From the NCBI RefSeq assembly GCF_039533685.1, contig NZ_BAAATZ010000025.1, forward strand, positions 62,001 to 126,000: a DNA stretch of 64,000 nt, written 5' to 3'. Made by a program: the position numbers and the translations under genes. The stretch is from Actinocorallia aurantiaca. GTDB lineage: Bacteria; Actinomycetota; Actinomycetes; Streptosporangiales; Streptosporangiaceae. Shown here one piece after another: positions 1-8,862 of the stretch; position 1 is the first letter of the stretch; every line of letters starts with the position of its first letter. Under the pieces are notes generated by a model, which was given only the letters and a program-made list of their open reading frames with translations, did not search any database and was not told the DNA's origin.

Positions 1-515
1 GCGCTGGAGGCGAGCCCCGCGACCTTCACGCCGTGCTCGTGGGCCAGCTCCACCACGTCCGCCGGCGGCGGGCCGAGGGCGTTGGCCAGCAGCGCGATCG
101 GGTGCTTGAGCGCCACCTCCACCTGCGGCCGCGCCGTCTGGTCCGTCCAGCCCAGCAGCACCCTGTCGGCGCTCTCCGTGGACGGCTCGACGCCGTGCTC
201 GGCCAGCAGGCCCTCGAGGAAGTCCTTGTGCTGCTGGGGGATCATGGACTGGAGCTTGCCCAGTAGTTCCTCGGCGTCGCCCAGGTCCGCGCCCTCGTAC
301 TTGGCCGGCATCACGACGTCCACACCGTACGGCTTGCCGCCGACGTGCTCGTCGATCCATTTGAGCTCGAGCTCGAGCTCCTCCGGCGTGAAGTACAGCG
401 CACCCAGGACGCCCATGCCGCCTGCGCGGCTCACCGCCACGACGACGTCGCGGCAGTGACTGAAGGCGAAGATCGGGTACTCAATACCGAACATTTCGGT
501 TACACGTGTCCGCAC
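1..515 (-). CDS. Nitronate monooxygenase-like flavoprotein, partial
   Basis: N-terminal 171 codons of a 2-nitropropane dioxygenase/nitronate monooxygenase family FMN enzyme; the rest lies beyond the left edge. The start VRTRVTEMFGIEYPI followed by HCRDVVVAVSRAGGMGVLGAL is the usual first strand and glycine-rich loop of this TIM barrel. The GTG at 515 is preferred to the ATG at 494 because the family normally has a short TRVTE-type lead before the FGIEYPI strand. It follows the DUF3068 gene on the same strand with only 42 bases between, so they may be co-transcribed. The substrate is unknown; family members oxidise nitronates with molecular oxygen. The class is fairly clear, the physiological role is not. 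Confidence 0.8.
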   Translation of the reverse strand, partial: MRTRVTEMFGIEYPIFAFSHCRDVVVAVSRAGGMGVLGALYFTPEELELELKWIDEHVGGKPYGVDVVMPAKYEGADLGDAEELLGKLQSMIPQQHKDFLEGLLAEHGVEPSTESADRVLLGWTDQTARPQVEVALKHPIALLANALGPPPADVVELAHEHGVKVAGLASS

Positions 516-557
516 CCCCGCACTGTAAGCCGCGCGGGGGTGAAACTGCAACAGGTT

Positions 558-1580
558 CTATTTGTGTTTCACTGCTCCGGCCAGCGGATCACGGGAACCA
601 ACCGGAACCTGTTCTACTTTCTGGCCGGAGCTGGACCGCCGTCCCCGCCCGGCCGGCCTGGTCCCGCTGACGAGGCTGAGCACCCCGCCCCCGGCCAGCA
701 GGACGAGTCCCGCGGCCAGGGCGATCGCCGGCAGCGTGGTCCGCACCAGGTCGATCTTCCCGGCGTACTCCTCGGACATCTTCGCCAGGTCCTTCACGTC
801 CTCGTCCTGGAGCACCAGATCGGCCAGCACGAAGGCGCCCTCGTCGCCCTTCTCGGTGCGCAGGGTGGAGTTGACGTTCTGCTGGATCTTGATCGGCATC
901 CCGGTGCGGGGGTCGATCCACAGGGTGTTCTTCGCCTCGTAGTAGCGGTCGATCTTCACCGGCTTGGCGGTCTCGGGCAGGCCCACGACGGTCGGCGCGA
1001 CCGTCTTCTTCGAACGGCCCACCATCGTCGGCTCGACGTGCTGCTCGAACCGGTAGGCGGCGATCCCCTCGACCTCCTCGACCCCCGAGAACCGGGCCGG
1101 CCAGGTCCGGCCGGTGACCAGGTCGAAGAGCTGGTAGGTCTCCTTGTGGACGTTGCCGACCGGCAGCATCATCCAGTACCCCGACTGGACCACCTCGGTG
1201 TCGCGGTCGACGTTCGAGTCCGCGGCGTTGCGCAGCATGCCCGTCCGGCGGTCGAAGGCCAGGCGGAACTCGTTCAGGGAGATCGCGTGCTCGCCCGAGT
1301 ACAGCTGGAGGATCCCGTTCAGGACCATGAGCTCGTCGGTGCCCGACTTGACGTCGCCGCCGACGTTCAGGCGCGCCTCCAGCTCCTTGCCGGAGACCAC
1401 CTTCCCGGTCAGGTTCTTGGACGCGTCGAAGTAGGACGCCTCGGATGCCTTCAGCGTGAGGTTCTTGCCGAAGTCCAGGGGCGCCGCGATCACCCGGTCC
1501 GCTATGTAGAAGCGGGTCAGGGGCGCCATCGCGAGAAAGAACGCACCCAGCATCACGAGCAGGAAGCCGCCGCGTTTCAT
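558..1580 (-). CDS. DUF3068 (PorA-like) membrane-anchored protein
   Basis: Protein of 340 residues with an N-terminal hydrophobic segment (MKRGGFLLVMLGAFFLAMAP), a long extracytoplasmic region and a second hydrophobic segment near the C-terminus (TLPAIALAAGLVLLAGGGVL) followed by a basic tail. This is the two-helix layout of the actinobacterial DUF3068 family. The start at 1580 has GGAGG about 8 bases upstream; the same frame stays open far upstream, but that part lies opposite the divergent gene and is not used. Function is unknown. Placement beside AftD/GT-C-type genes suggests a role in cell-surface glycan or porin-like envelope assembly, which is inference. The 168 bases to the next gene must hold divergent promoters. 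Confidence 0.75.
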   Translation of the reverse strand: MKRGGFLLVMLGAFFLAMAPLTRFYIADRVIAAPLDFGKNLTLKASEASYFDASKNLTGKVVSGKELEARLNVGGDVKSGTDELMVLNGILQLYSGEHAISLNEFRLAFDRRTGMLRNAADSNVDRDTEVVQSGYWMMLPVGNVHKETYQLFDLVTGRTWPARFSGVEEVEGIAAYRFEQHVEPTMVGRSKKTVAPTVVGLPETAKPVKIDRYYEAKNTLWIDPRTGMPIKIQQNVNSTLRTEKGDEGAFVLADLVLQDEDVKDLAKMSEEYAGKIDLVRTTLPAIALAAGLVLLAGGGVLSLVSGTRPAGRGRRSSSGQKVEQVPVGSRDPLAGAVKHK

Positions 1581-1748
1581 GACTTCAGTACCTCCGGAGA
1601 AACCCTTAGAAGGCCCGACTTGCGACCTCTGCCCGTACTCGCGCGTAACCATACCGGAGTGGCGTTTCCGTAGGCTTTTGTCGAGCAGGCTGATACCAGG
1701 CCGTAGTCTCTGGCCACGAAACGGCACCCCCGAGACCGGAGACCAGCC

Positions 1749-3329
1749 CTGACGGCACGTCGGTTCCTTCCCGCGCTCACCGGGCTCGGCCTGGGCCTGC
1801 TGATCCTGGGCCCGGCGCTGCGTCCGGGCTTCGTCCTGAGCTACGACATGGTGTTCGTCCCCGACCCGGCGCGCACCGAGGCGATGTTCGGCGGCACCGC
1901 GGGCTTCCCCCGGCAGGTGCCCAGCGACGCGTTCGCCGCCGCGCTGTCCTTCCTCCCCTGGTCCCAGCAGCTGATCCTGCTGTCCGTCTTCGTCCTGGCG
2001 GCCTCGGGCATGGGCCGGCTCGTACCGGGCGGGACGGCGGCGAAGACCGCGGCCGTCGTCCTCTACCTGTGGAACCCCTACGTCGGCGAACGCCTCCTGC
2101 TGGGCCACTGGGCCCTGCTGCTCGGCTACGCCGGTCTCCCCTGGGTTCTCGACGCCGTCCTGCGGCGGCGCGCCCTCGGCCTCGCCGCGGCCCTCGTCCC
2201 CGCCGCCGTCGGCGGTTTCGCGGCCATGAACATCACGGCCCTCGTCCTGGCGGGCGGCCTGGCCGCCACCAGAGGCAAGGACTTCCTCCGCGTCCTGCTC
2301 ACCTTCCTGGCGATGGCGCTCCCCTGGCTGGTCCCGGCCCTTCTCAACGCCTCCGGCACCCGTACCGACCCCCTGGGCGTCGACCTCTTCGCCGCCCGCG
2401 CCGACACCCCCTTCGGGGCCTTCGGCAGCCTCCTCTCCCTGGGCGGCATCTGGAACGCCGAGGCCGTTCCTCCCGGGCTCTCGCCCTTCCTTCCCGCCCT
2501 CCTCCGGCTCCTCCTCTCCCTGGCCGCGCTCGCCGCCCTGCTGGCCCACCGCTCCTCCCCCCTGTCCCGTGCGGCCCTCTTCTCCGCGGCCCTGGGCCTC
2601 ACCCTGGCCTCCCTCGGCATCACCGCGCCCGGTCGCGCCGCCCTCCGCGCCCTCGTCGACCTCTGGCCCGCCTTCGGCGTCCTGCGCGACGCGCAGCTCT
2701 ACGTCGCGCCCCTCGCCCTGGCCGTGGCCCTCGGCCTCGCCCGGCTCGCCACCCGCCCTTCAGAAGCCGGGGAGGAGGACGAGACCGACGCGCCCCGGCC
2801 GGCGGCGCGGATCGCGCGGGAGGTGAGGGGGTGGCGCGGCGGCTGGATCGCGGTGGTGCCGCTGATGGTGCTGCCCACGCTGGCGTGGGGCGTCTCCGGA
2901 CGGCTGGAGGCCGTGCGGTACCCGGTGGAGTGGCGGACGGCGCAGCAGATGATCAATGCGGATCCGGTGGAGGGGAAGGTCCTGTCGCTGCCCTGGGGCG
3001 CCTACCGGCGGCCCGCGTGGAACGGAGGGCGAGCCGTCCTGGATCCCTGGCCCCGGATGACGGGACGTCGGGTCGTCTGGAACGACGGGCTGCAGGTCGG
3101 CGGGCGGGCGCTGGAGCAGGAGGACCCCCAGGCGGTGGCCGCCGACCGGCTGCTCTCCGCGGGCGGCGGCACCGGTGATCTCGCGGGTCCGCTGATGGAG
3201 GCGGGTTTCCGCTATGTGGTGATCAGCAGGGATGCATCCGAGGAATCTTGGAAAACTCGCCTGAGAAACGCCGAAATTGCATTGGAAGGGCCGACCCTGC
3301 TCGTCTATCTGCTGGACCGGTCTGGCTGA
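1749..3329 (+). CDS. GT-C-like polytopic membrane protein, probable CTG start
   Basis: About 526 residues with many hydrophobic helices and a soluble C-terminal domain (residues about 390-526, RPAWNGGRAVLDPWPRMTGRRVVWNDG). The early loop GFVLSYDMVFVPDP and the later YLWNPYVGERLLLGHWALLLGY resemble the first luminal loop and membrane core of AftD-type GT-C glycosyltransferases. The first ATG (1848) lies after the first predicted helix. The frame is open upstream to a stop at 1704 with no ATG, GTG or TTG, while a CTG at 1749 has GGAG 7 bases before it. I therefore choose CTG 1749 (LTARRFLPALTGLGLGLLIL). It is the first gene of a plus-strand run leading to the AftD-like gene. The donor and acceptor are unknown. 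Confidence 0.7.
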   Translation: MTARRFLPALTGLGLGLLILGPALRPGFVLSYDMVFVPDPARTEAMFGGTAGFPRQVPSDAFAAALSFLPWSQQLILLSVFVLAASGMGRLVPGGTAAKTAAVVLYLWNPYVGERLLLGHWALLLGYAGLPWVLDAVLRRRALGLAAALVPAAVGGFAAMNITALVLAGGLAATRGKDFLRVLLTFLAMALPWLVPALLNASGTRTDPLGVDLFAARADTPFGAFGSLLSLGGIWNAEAVPPGLSPFLPALLRLLLSLAALAALLAHRSSPLSRAALFSAALGLTLASLGITAPGRAALRALVDLWPAFGVLRDAQLYVAPLALAVALGLARLATRPSEAGEEDETDAPRPAARIAREVRGWRGGWIAVVPLMVLPTLAWGVSGRLEAVRYPVEWRTAQQMINADPVEGKVLSLPWGAYRRPAWNGGRAVLDPWPRMTGRRVVWNDGLQVGGRALEQEDPQAVAADRLLSAGGGTGDLAGPLMEAGFRYVVISRDASEESWKTRLRNAEIALEGPTLLVYLLDRSG

Positions 3330-3385
3330 TTTGGTACAAATAGCTCTACTCTTAACCCTCCCGGACGAACCGAGAAAGGCTGACG

Positions 3386-3514
3386 ATGCGCATCCTGTTC
3401 GCGATCATCGCCGGAGTGCTGCTGGCCACCGCCTCGTCCGTCGCGGTCGTCAGCGCCTCCACCGGCAAGCCCGCCCCCAAGCCCAACGCGATCTACCAGT
3501 ACGGGGGGCGCTAG
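3386..3514 (+). CDS. DUF2613-type membrane micro-protein
   Basis: A 42-residue protein, MRILFAIIAGVLLATASSVA at the N-terminus and a hydrophilic tail ending NAIYQYGGR. One hydrophobic helix or uncleaved signal is followed by a short Pro/Lys-rich exterior. In mycobacteria a DUF2613 peptide (Rv0236A) sits beside aftD, and size, helix position and tail match that family. It starts 56 bases after the GT-C-like gene and ends 13 bases before the GT4 glycosyltransferase, so it belongs to the same transcription unit. An AGAAAGG-like Shine-Dalgarno lies about 7 bases upstream. It could be a small subunit stabilising the membrane glycosyltransferases; that is inference from position. Confidence 0.7.
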   Translation: MRILFAIIAGVLLATASSVAVVSASTGKPAPKPNAIYQYGGR

Positions 3515-3527
3515 CAGCGCCGCCGAT

Positions 3528-4697
3528 GTGACACGGACAACGGGGACGGTGGGGGAGGCGGAGCGCCTGCGCGGCGACGGAGCCGGTCCCCTGCGGGTCG
3601 CGATGATCAACTGGCGCGACCCCTGGCAGTGCACCGCCGGAGGCGCCGAGCTCTACGCCTGGCAGATCAGCGAGCAGCTGCGCCTGCGCGGCGCGCGCGT
3701 CACCTTCGTGACCAGCCGCGAGTCCGGGCAGGCCCGCCGCGAGCTGCGTTCGGGCATCGAGATCGTCCGGATGGGCGGGGTCTACTCGCGCTACCCGCTG
3801 GTGCTGGGCTGGCTGCTGCGGCACCGGAACTCCTTCGACGTGGCGATCGACTGCATGAACGGGGTCCCGTTCTTCTCGCCGCTGGCCCTGGCCCGGCGCA
3901 CCAAGATCATTCTTCTGGTGCACCACGTGCACGACAGGCAGTTCTTCGTCTACTTCGGACGGTTCATGGCCACCGTGGGACGGTTCCTCGAAGGACCGGT
4001 CGCACGGCGGCTGTACCGGGACCGGCCGACCGTCGCGGTCTCCCCGTCCACCGCGCGCGAACTGCGCGACCGGCTCGGCTGGAGCGGACCGGTCCACATC
4101 GTGCCGAACGGCGCACCCCCGCCCCGCCCCCGGCCCGGCGCGGCCGCCGACGGCTCCCCCTCCATCGTCTGCGTGGGACGGCTGGTCGCCCACAAGCGCC
4201 TCGACCTGCTGGTTTCCATGACCGGCCGGCTGCGCGAGGAGCTGCCGGGCGTCCGCCTGCACATCGTCGGCCGCGGCGAGCAGCACGGGGCGCTCGCCGC
4301 CCAGATCCGCGACCTCGGCCTGGACGAGCACGTCGAACTGCACGGGTTCCTCTCCGAGGACGCCAAGGACGAGCTCCTCGCCGGCTCGGACCTGCACATC
4401 TCCGCCTCCCGCTACGAGGGGTGGGGCCTGTCGGTGATCGAGGCGGCCGCCCTCGGCGTCCCCACCGTCGCCTACGACGTCAACGGCCTGCGCGACGCCA
4501 TCCGCGACGGCGAGACCGGCTGGCTCGCCCTCCCCGGCGAGGACCTCGCCGACACCGTCCGCCGCGCCCTCAAGGAACTCGCCGACCGCCGCCCCGAGAT
4601 CCGGGCCGCCTGCACCGCCTGGGCCGCCACCTTCACCTGGGAATCCAGCGGCGACCGCATGCACCGCCTCATCCGGGACGACCTGGATGCCTTCTGA
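3528..4697 (+). CDS. GT4 family glycosyltransferase
   Basis: 389-residue GT-B fold enzyme. The N-terminal Rossmann domain opens with LRVAMINWRDPWQCTAGGAE, which carries the glycine-rich acceptor loop. The C-terminal domain has SIVCVGRLVAHKRLDLLV and the GT4 signature SRYEGWGLSVIEAAALGVP with its EX7E nucleotide-sugar site. No membrane segment is seen, so it probably works on the cytoplasmic face with a lipid-linked or nascent glycan acceptor. It starts with GTG 13 bases after the micro-protein, and its end overlaps the AftD-like start by 11 bases, so translational coupling is likely. The sugar donor cannot be read from the sequence. Confidence 0.88.
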   Translation: MTRTTGTVGEAERLRGDGAGPLRVAMINWRDPWQCTAGGAELYAWQISEQLRLRGARVTFVTSRESGQARRELRSGIEIVRMGGVYSRYPLVLGWLLRHRNSFDVAIDCMNGVPFFSPLALARRTKIILLVHHVHDRQFFVYFGRFMATVGRFLEGPVARRLYRDRPTVAVSPSTARELRDRLGWSGPVHIVPNGAPPPRPRPGAAADGSPSIVCVGRLVAHKRLDLLVSMTGRLREELPGVRLHIVGRGEQHGALAAQIRDLGLDEHVELHGFLSEDAKDELLAGSDLHISASRYEGWGLSVIEAAALGVPTVAYDVNGLRDAIRDGETGWLALPGEDLADTVRRALKELADRRPEIRAACTAWAATFTWESSGDRMHRLIRDDLDAF

Positions 4698-7600
4698 CCT
4701 CCGCCCCGCCCGCACGCCCCCGGACACCCGGGCCCGGGACAGGGCGCGGATCCTGGTGTCCCTGCTGGTGCTGCAGACCCTGGCGTTCACCGCCGCGCCC
4801 GGGCGGATCCTGCCGGACACCAAGCTGGACATGGCGCTGAACCCCTCGGGGTTCCTGTCCAGAGCGCTGCACATGTGGGACCCGGCGGTCTCGCTGGGCC
4901 AGGTCCAGAACCAGGCCTACGGCTACTTCTTCCCGATGGGCCCGTTCTACCTGCTCGGGGACCTCCTGCACGTGCCCCCGTGGATCACCCAGCGGCTCTG
5001 GCTCGGGCTGGTGCTGTGCACCGCGTTCCTCGGCGTCGTCAAGCTCGCCAAAGCCTTGGGCATGGGCTCTCCCTCCACGCGGCTGCTCGCCGGGTTCGCC
5101 TACGCGCTCGCGCCCCGCGCCCAGGTGCTGCTCGGCACGAACTCCTCGGAGTTCTGGCCCACGGCCGTCCTGCCCTGGATGCTGCTGCCGCTGGTCACCG
5201 TCCGCTCCCCGAGGCGGGCCGCGGCGCTGTCCGCCCTGGCCGTGGTGGCCTGCGGCGGGATCAACGCCACCGCCGAGCTGGCCGTCCTCGTGGTCCCGCT
5301 GCTCTACCTGCTGTGGCACCGCGGGCGGCTGCTGGGGTGGTGGTTCCCGCTGGTCGCCGCGGCGTCCTTCTGGTGGCTGGCCCCCACCTACCTGATGGGC
5401 CGCCACATCTTCGAGTTCCTCCCCTACACCGAGACCGCGGCGACCACCACGTCGATCACCTCGCCGGTCAACGTGCTGCGCGGCACCTCCCAGTGGACCG
5501 CCTTCCTCCCCACCTGGTTCAACCCGTGGTGGCCCGCGGGCAACGTCCTGGCCTACTCCACCTGGCTGATCCTCGCCACCGCCCTCGTCGCCGGGCTGGG
5601 ACTGCTCGGCATCCGCCGTTCCCCCCACCGGCCCTTCCTCGCCACCACGCTCCTCCTCGGCCTGGCCGTCATCGTCACCGGCCACTCCGGGACCTTCCTG
5701 GCCGACCATTTCCGCGACCTCCTCGACGGCCCCCTCGCCGCCTTCCGCAACCTCCACAAATTCGACGCGCTCCTCCGCCTGCCCCTCTCCCTCGGCCTGG
5801 CCTGCCTCCTCCCTGTCGCCGCCCGGTACCGGGTGTACGGCTGGAAGGCCCCCGGATGGTTCTCCGCGTCGCGGCGCAAGGCGCTGGACCTCGCCGGAGA
5901 AAGGCGGACCGCCGCCGGGCTCCGCGCGGTGGAGAGGGCGCGGCGGTTCGGAGCCGCCCGGACACTCGCGGTGGTGATGGTCGGACTGACGGCCGTGCCC
6001 GCCGTGACGCCCGGCCTCGGTATACCGAACGCGCCCAAGGGCGTCCCGCGGTACATGCAGGACGCCACGGGCTGGCTCGACGAGCGGCTGGGGCAGCGGG
6101 ACGGAGCCGTGCTGTCGCTGCCGGGGCAGCAGTTCGGGCAGTACGTGTACGGGCAGATGATGGACGATCCGCTGCAGTCCCTGTTCCAGGGCCGCTGGGC
6201 CGGGCGGATGGTCACGCCCGGCGGCTCGGCTGGGCTGGCCCGGCTGATGGAGGCGGTCGACGAGCGGTTCGCCGACGGCCTGGGCTCACCCGGCCTCGCC
6301 GCCGTCCTGTCCCGGATGGGGGTCCGCTACCTGCTGATCCGCAACGACGCGGACCGGAACGTGCTCAAGGGGGCCTGGCCGGCCAGGTTGCACGACGCGC
6401 TGGCCGCGATGCCGGAGATCCGGCGGGTGGCGGCCTTCGGTGATCCGGTGGGGGCCAAGTTCACCGACGCCACCGGCTCCGTGGACCAGGAGTACGAACC
6501 CGTCGAGATCTACGAGGTGCCCCGGACCGAGACGGTGGCCTCGGTCGCGGAGCAGGAGCCGCTGCGGGTCGGCGGCGGTCCGGAGGCGCTGATCGCGCTG
6601 GCCGACCTGGGCCTCCTCGACGGTGGGAGGCCCGTGCTGCTCAACGACGGGGACCCCGACGTCGCGACCGACACCCTGCGCAGGCGGGAGGTCTCCTTCT
6701 CGAACCTGCGCGGCGGTTCCTCACCCACGCTGGAAGCGGACCAGGAGTACACGGGCGACGCCGCGGTCAAGGACTTCACCGAGGACGGGTGGGAGGCGTA
6801 CCGGTCCGTCGCCGAGCTGTCGGGGATCAAGGGGGTCACCGCCTCCTCCAGCGCCGCCGACATCACCTCCGCGCCGGACAACGGCTCGCTCGCCCGGCAT
6901 CCGTTCGCCGCCCTCGACGGAGATTCCGACACCTACTGGGCCTCCTCCGGCTGGTCGGGCGCCTCCGGGGAGTGGCTCGAGGTGGAGTTCGCCGAGGCCA
7001 GGGACCCGAAGAGGATCCAGGTCGCCTTCGGCCGAGGGGACTTCCTCGGCCCGGCCGTCACCGAGGTGGAGGTCTCGACCGCCGCCGGACGGCTCGTCCA
7101 ACGGGTCCGCGACACCAGCGCGGCGCAGCCCCTCGACGTCCCCGCCGGAGCGACGACCCGGCTCCGGATCAAGGTCACCGGAACCGCCGCCACCTCCGAG
7201 GTCACCCTCGGCACCCGGGTGGCGATCAGCGAACTGGCCGTCCCGGGGGTCACCCCGCGCCGGGCCGTCTCGGTGCCCGGCAGCGCCGGAACCCAGGTGT
7301 TCACCGGCCTCAACGGCTACTCCCCCGCCTGCATGCGCGGCTCGAAGAGCTGGGTGTGCTCGCCCTACCTGGCCGCCGAGAGCGAGGAGGGGAGCTCCTT
7401 CCACCGCACCTTCACCTCTCCCGGCGGTCCCGTCCGGCTGAGCGGCACCACGATCGTCGCCGACGGCGAGACGGTCTCCGGCCACACCGGCGCGGAGGGG
7501 ATCACCGCCTCCTCCCTGCTGGTGGAGCACCCCGCGGCCCTTCCCCGCTCGGCCTTCGACGGCGACCGCGCCACCGTCTGGATCAGCTCGATGGACGAGG

Positions 7601-8862
7601 AGGAGCCCACCCTCACCCGCGAACTGGGCGCCGCCCGCACCGTCTCCAGGCTGGTCTTCCGCTTCCCCGCCAAACGCGGCGTCACCCGCGTCACCGTCTC
7701 CGGCGACCGGGGCCAGACCCGGGAGGGCCTCATCAACGAGAAGGGCGTCTTCACCTTCGCCCCGCTGAAGACGAAGACCCTCACCATCGGGTTCCCCTTC
7801 GCCAAGGCCGTCCAGGTCTCCGAGGTCGAGATCCCAGGCGTCCCGGTGCTCCGGCTCACCGGCCCCGTCCCCTCTTCCTGCGGTACCGGCCCCTCCTTCA
7901 CCCTCGGCTCCGCCGAGATCGAGACCCGCCTCGTCGGCGCCACCCGATCCGATCTCCTGGCGGGTCGTCCCGTCCGCTACGAGTCCTGCCGGGCGGTCTC
8001 CTCCCCCGCCGGCCGCCAGACCCTCAGTTCCACCAACGCCTCTTTCCTGATCTCCACCGCCGCCCTCCGTCCCGCCCCTTCGGCCGTCCCGGCGAAGACG
8101 GTGGCGCAGGACGGGGGCACCACCATCACCCGATGGGATGCCGCCGAACGGCGTGTGGACGTGCGCCCATCCGGTTCCGGCACCGCGTCCTACCTGGTGG
8201 TGGCGGAGAACTTCAACGAGGGCTGGACCGCCGCCTTGGGTGGAAAGCGCCTCAAGGCGGTGCGGCTCGACGGGTGGAAGCAGGCCTGGGAGCTTCCCGC
8301 CGGGGCTTCGGGGACGGTGCGGCTGCTCTACGAACCGGACCGGACCTACCGCCTGTGCCTCCTGGTGGGGCTGGTGCTGGTCCTCCTCGTCGTGGTGCTC
8401 GCCGCCGTCCCGGGCACCGGGCCGACCCCGGCACGCCCCACCGGACGCGGCGCGCGCCTCCGCTGGGCCGTCCCGCTCCTCGGGCTGTGGACGGCAGGCC
8501 CCGTCGGGCTCGCAGCCGGGGCCGCGGCCCTGCCGCTGGCCCGGCGGCTCCCCGGCTTCTCGCCACCGGTCCTGGCCGGGCTCGCGGCCTGGTCGACGGT
8601 GCTGGGCGGCTACCTGTACACGCACGGCCTCCCGGAGCCCTACGCGTTCTTCACCCGGTGGCTTCCGTCCCTCCTGATCCTTCTGCTCGGAGCGCTACTT
8701 CTCACCCCGGCGGCCGAGCCGCTGGGCGGGCTGCTCGACGAAGAGGTGGCTGAGCGCGGCGAGGAACAGCGAGAAGAGCGCCGTGACGCCCAGGACGAGC
8801 CAGAAGTCCCCCAGGAACAGGGGCCTTCCGGTGAGGTCGTACCACAGCTCGATCACCGGTGA
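4687..8862 (+). CDS. aftD: AftD-like alpha-(1->3)-arabinofuranosyltransferase
   Basis: Very long (1391 residues) DUF3367 protein. The N-terminal half is a GT-C membrane core with the luminal loop DTKLDMALNPSGFLSRALHMWDP and many helices. The middle and C-terminal half are extracytoplasmic and contain two discoidin/F5-8-like carbohydrate-binding modules, at about residues 735-860 (HPFAALDGDSDTYWASSG) and 950-1045 (RSAFDGDRATVW). Terminal helices follow at about 1220-1337. Mycobacterial AftD, of about 1400 residues, has the same plan and adds arabinofuranose branches to arabinan. The last 54 residues are a highly charged tail that reads antisense to the end of the convergent acyltransferase, a 168-base overlap. 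Whether this organism makes a true arabinogalactan is unknown. Confidence 0.85.
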   Translation: MPSDLRPARTPPDTRARDRARILVSLLVLQTLAFTAAPGRILPDTKLDMALNPSGFLSRALHMWDPAVSLGQVQNQAYGYFFPMGPFYLLGDLLHVPPWITQRLWLGLVLCTAFLGVVKLAKALGMGSPSTRLLAGFAYALAPRAQVLLGTNSSEFWPTAVLPWMLLPLVTVRSPRRAAALSALAVVACGGINATAELAVLVVPLLYLLWHRGRLLGWWFPLVAAASFWWLAPTYLMGRHIFEFLPYTETAATTTSITSPVNVLRGTSQWTAFLPTWFNPWWPAGNVLAYSTWLILATALVAGLGLLGIRRSPHRPFLATTLLLGLAVIVTGHSGTFLADHFRDLLDGPLAAFRNLHKFDALLRLPLSLGLACLLPVAARYRVYGWKAPGWFSASRRKALDLAGERRTAAGLRAVERARRFGAARTLAVVMVGLTAVPAVTPGLGIPNAPKGVPRYMQDATGWLDERLGQRDGAVLSLPGQQFGQYVYGQMMDDPLQSLFQGRWAGRMVTPGGSAGLARLMEAVDERFADGLGSPGLAAVLSRMGVRYLLIRNDADRNVLKGAWPARLHDALAAMPEIRRVAAFGDPVGAKFTDATGSVDQEYEPVEIYEVPRTETVASVAEQEPLRVGGGPEALIALADLGLLDGGRPVLLNDGDPDVATDTLRRREVSFSNLRGGSSPTLEADQEYTGDAAVKDFTEDGWEAYRSVAELSGIKGVTASSSAADITSAPDNGSLARHPFAALDGDSDTYWASSGWSGASGEWLEVEFAEARDPKRIQVAFGRGDFLGPAVTEVEVSTAAGRLVQRVRDTSAAQPLDVPAGATTRLRIKVTGTAATSEVTLGTRVAISELAVPGVTPRRAVSVPGSAGTQVFTGLNGYSPACMRGSKSWVCSPYLAAESEEGSSFHRTFTSPGGPVRLSGTTIVADGETVSGHTGAEGITASSLLVEHPAALPRSAFDGDRATVWISSMDEEEPTLTRELGAARTVSRLVFRFPAKRGVTRVTVSGDRGQTREGLINEKGVFTFAPLKTKTLTIGFPFAKAVQVSEVEIPGVPVLRLTGPVPSSCGTGPSFTLGSAEIETRLVGATRSDLLAGRPVRYESCRAVSSPAGRQTLSSTNASFLISTAALRPAPSAVPAKTVAQDGGTTITRWDAAERRVDVRPSGSGTASYLVVAENFNEGWTAALGGKRLKAVRLDGWKQAWELPAGASGTVRLLYEPDRTYRLCLLVGLVLVLLVVVLAAVPGTGPTPARPTGRGARLRWAVPLLGLWTAGPVGLAAGAAALPLARRLPGFSPPVLAGLAAWSTVLGGYLYTHGLPEPYAFFTRWLPSLLILLLGALLLTPAAEPLGGLLDEEVAERGEEQREERRDAQDEPEVPQEQGPSGEVVPQLDHR

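Noticed and set aside
558..2549. Minus-strand ORF of 663 codons as one gene
   Set aside because: Only the part up to 1580 is homologous (DUF3068) and has a ribosome-binding site; the upstream part is a Gly/Glu/Arg-rich antisense shadow of the GT-C-like gene.
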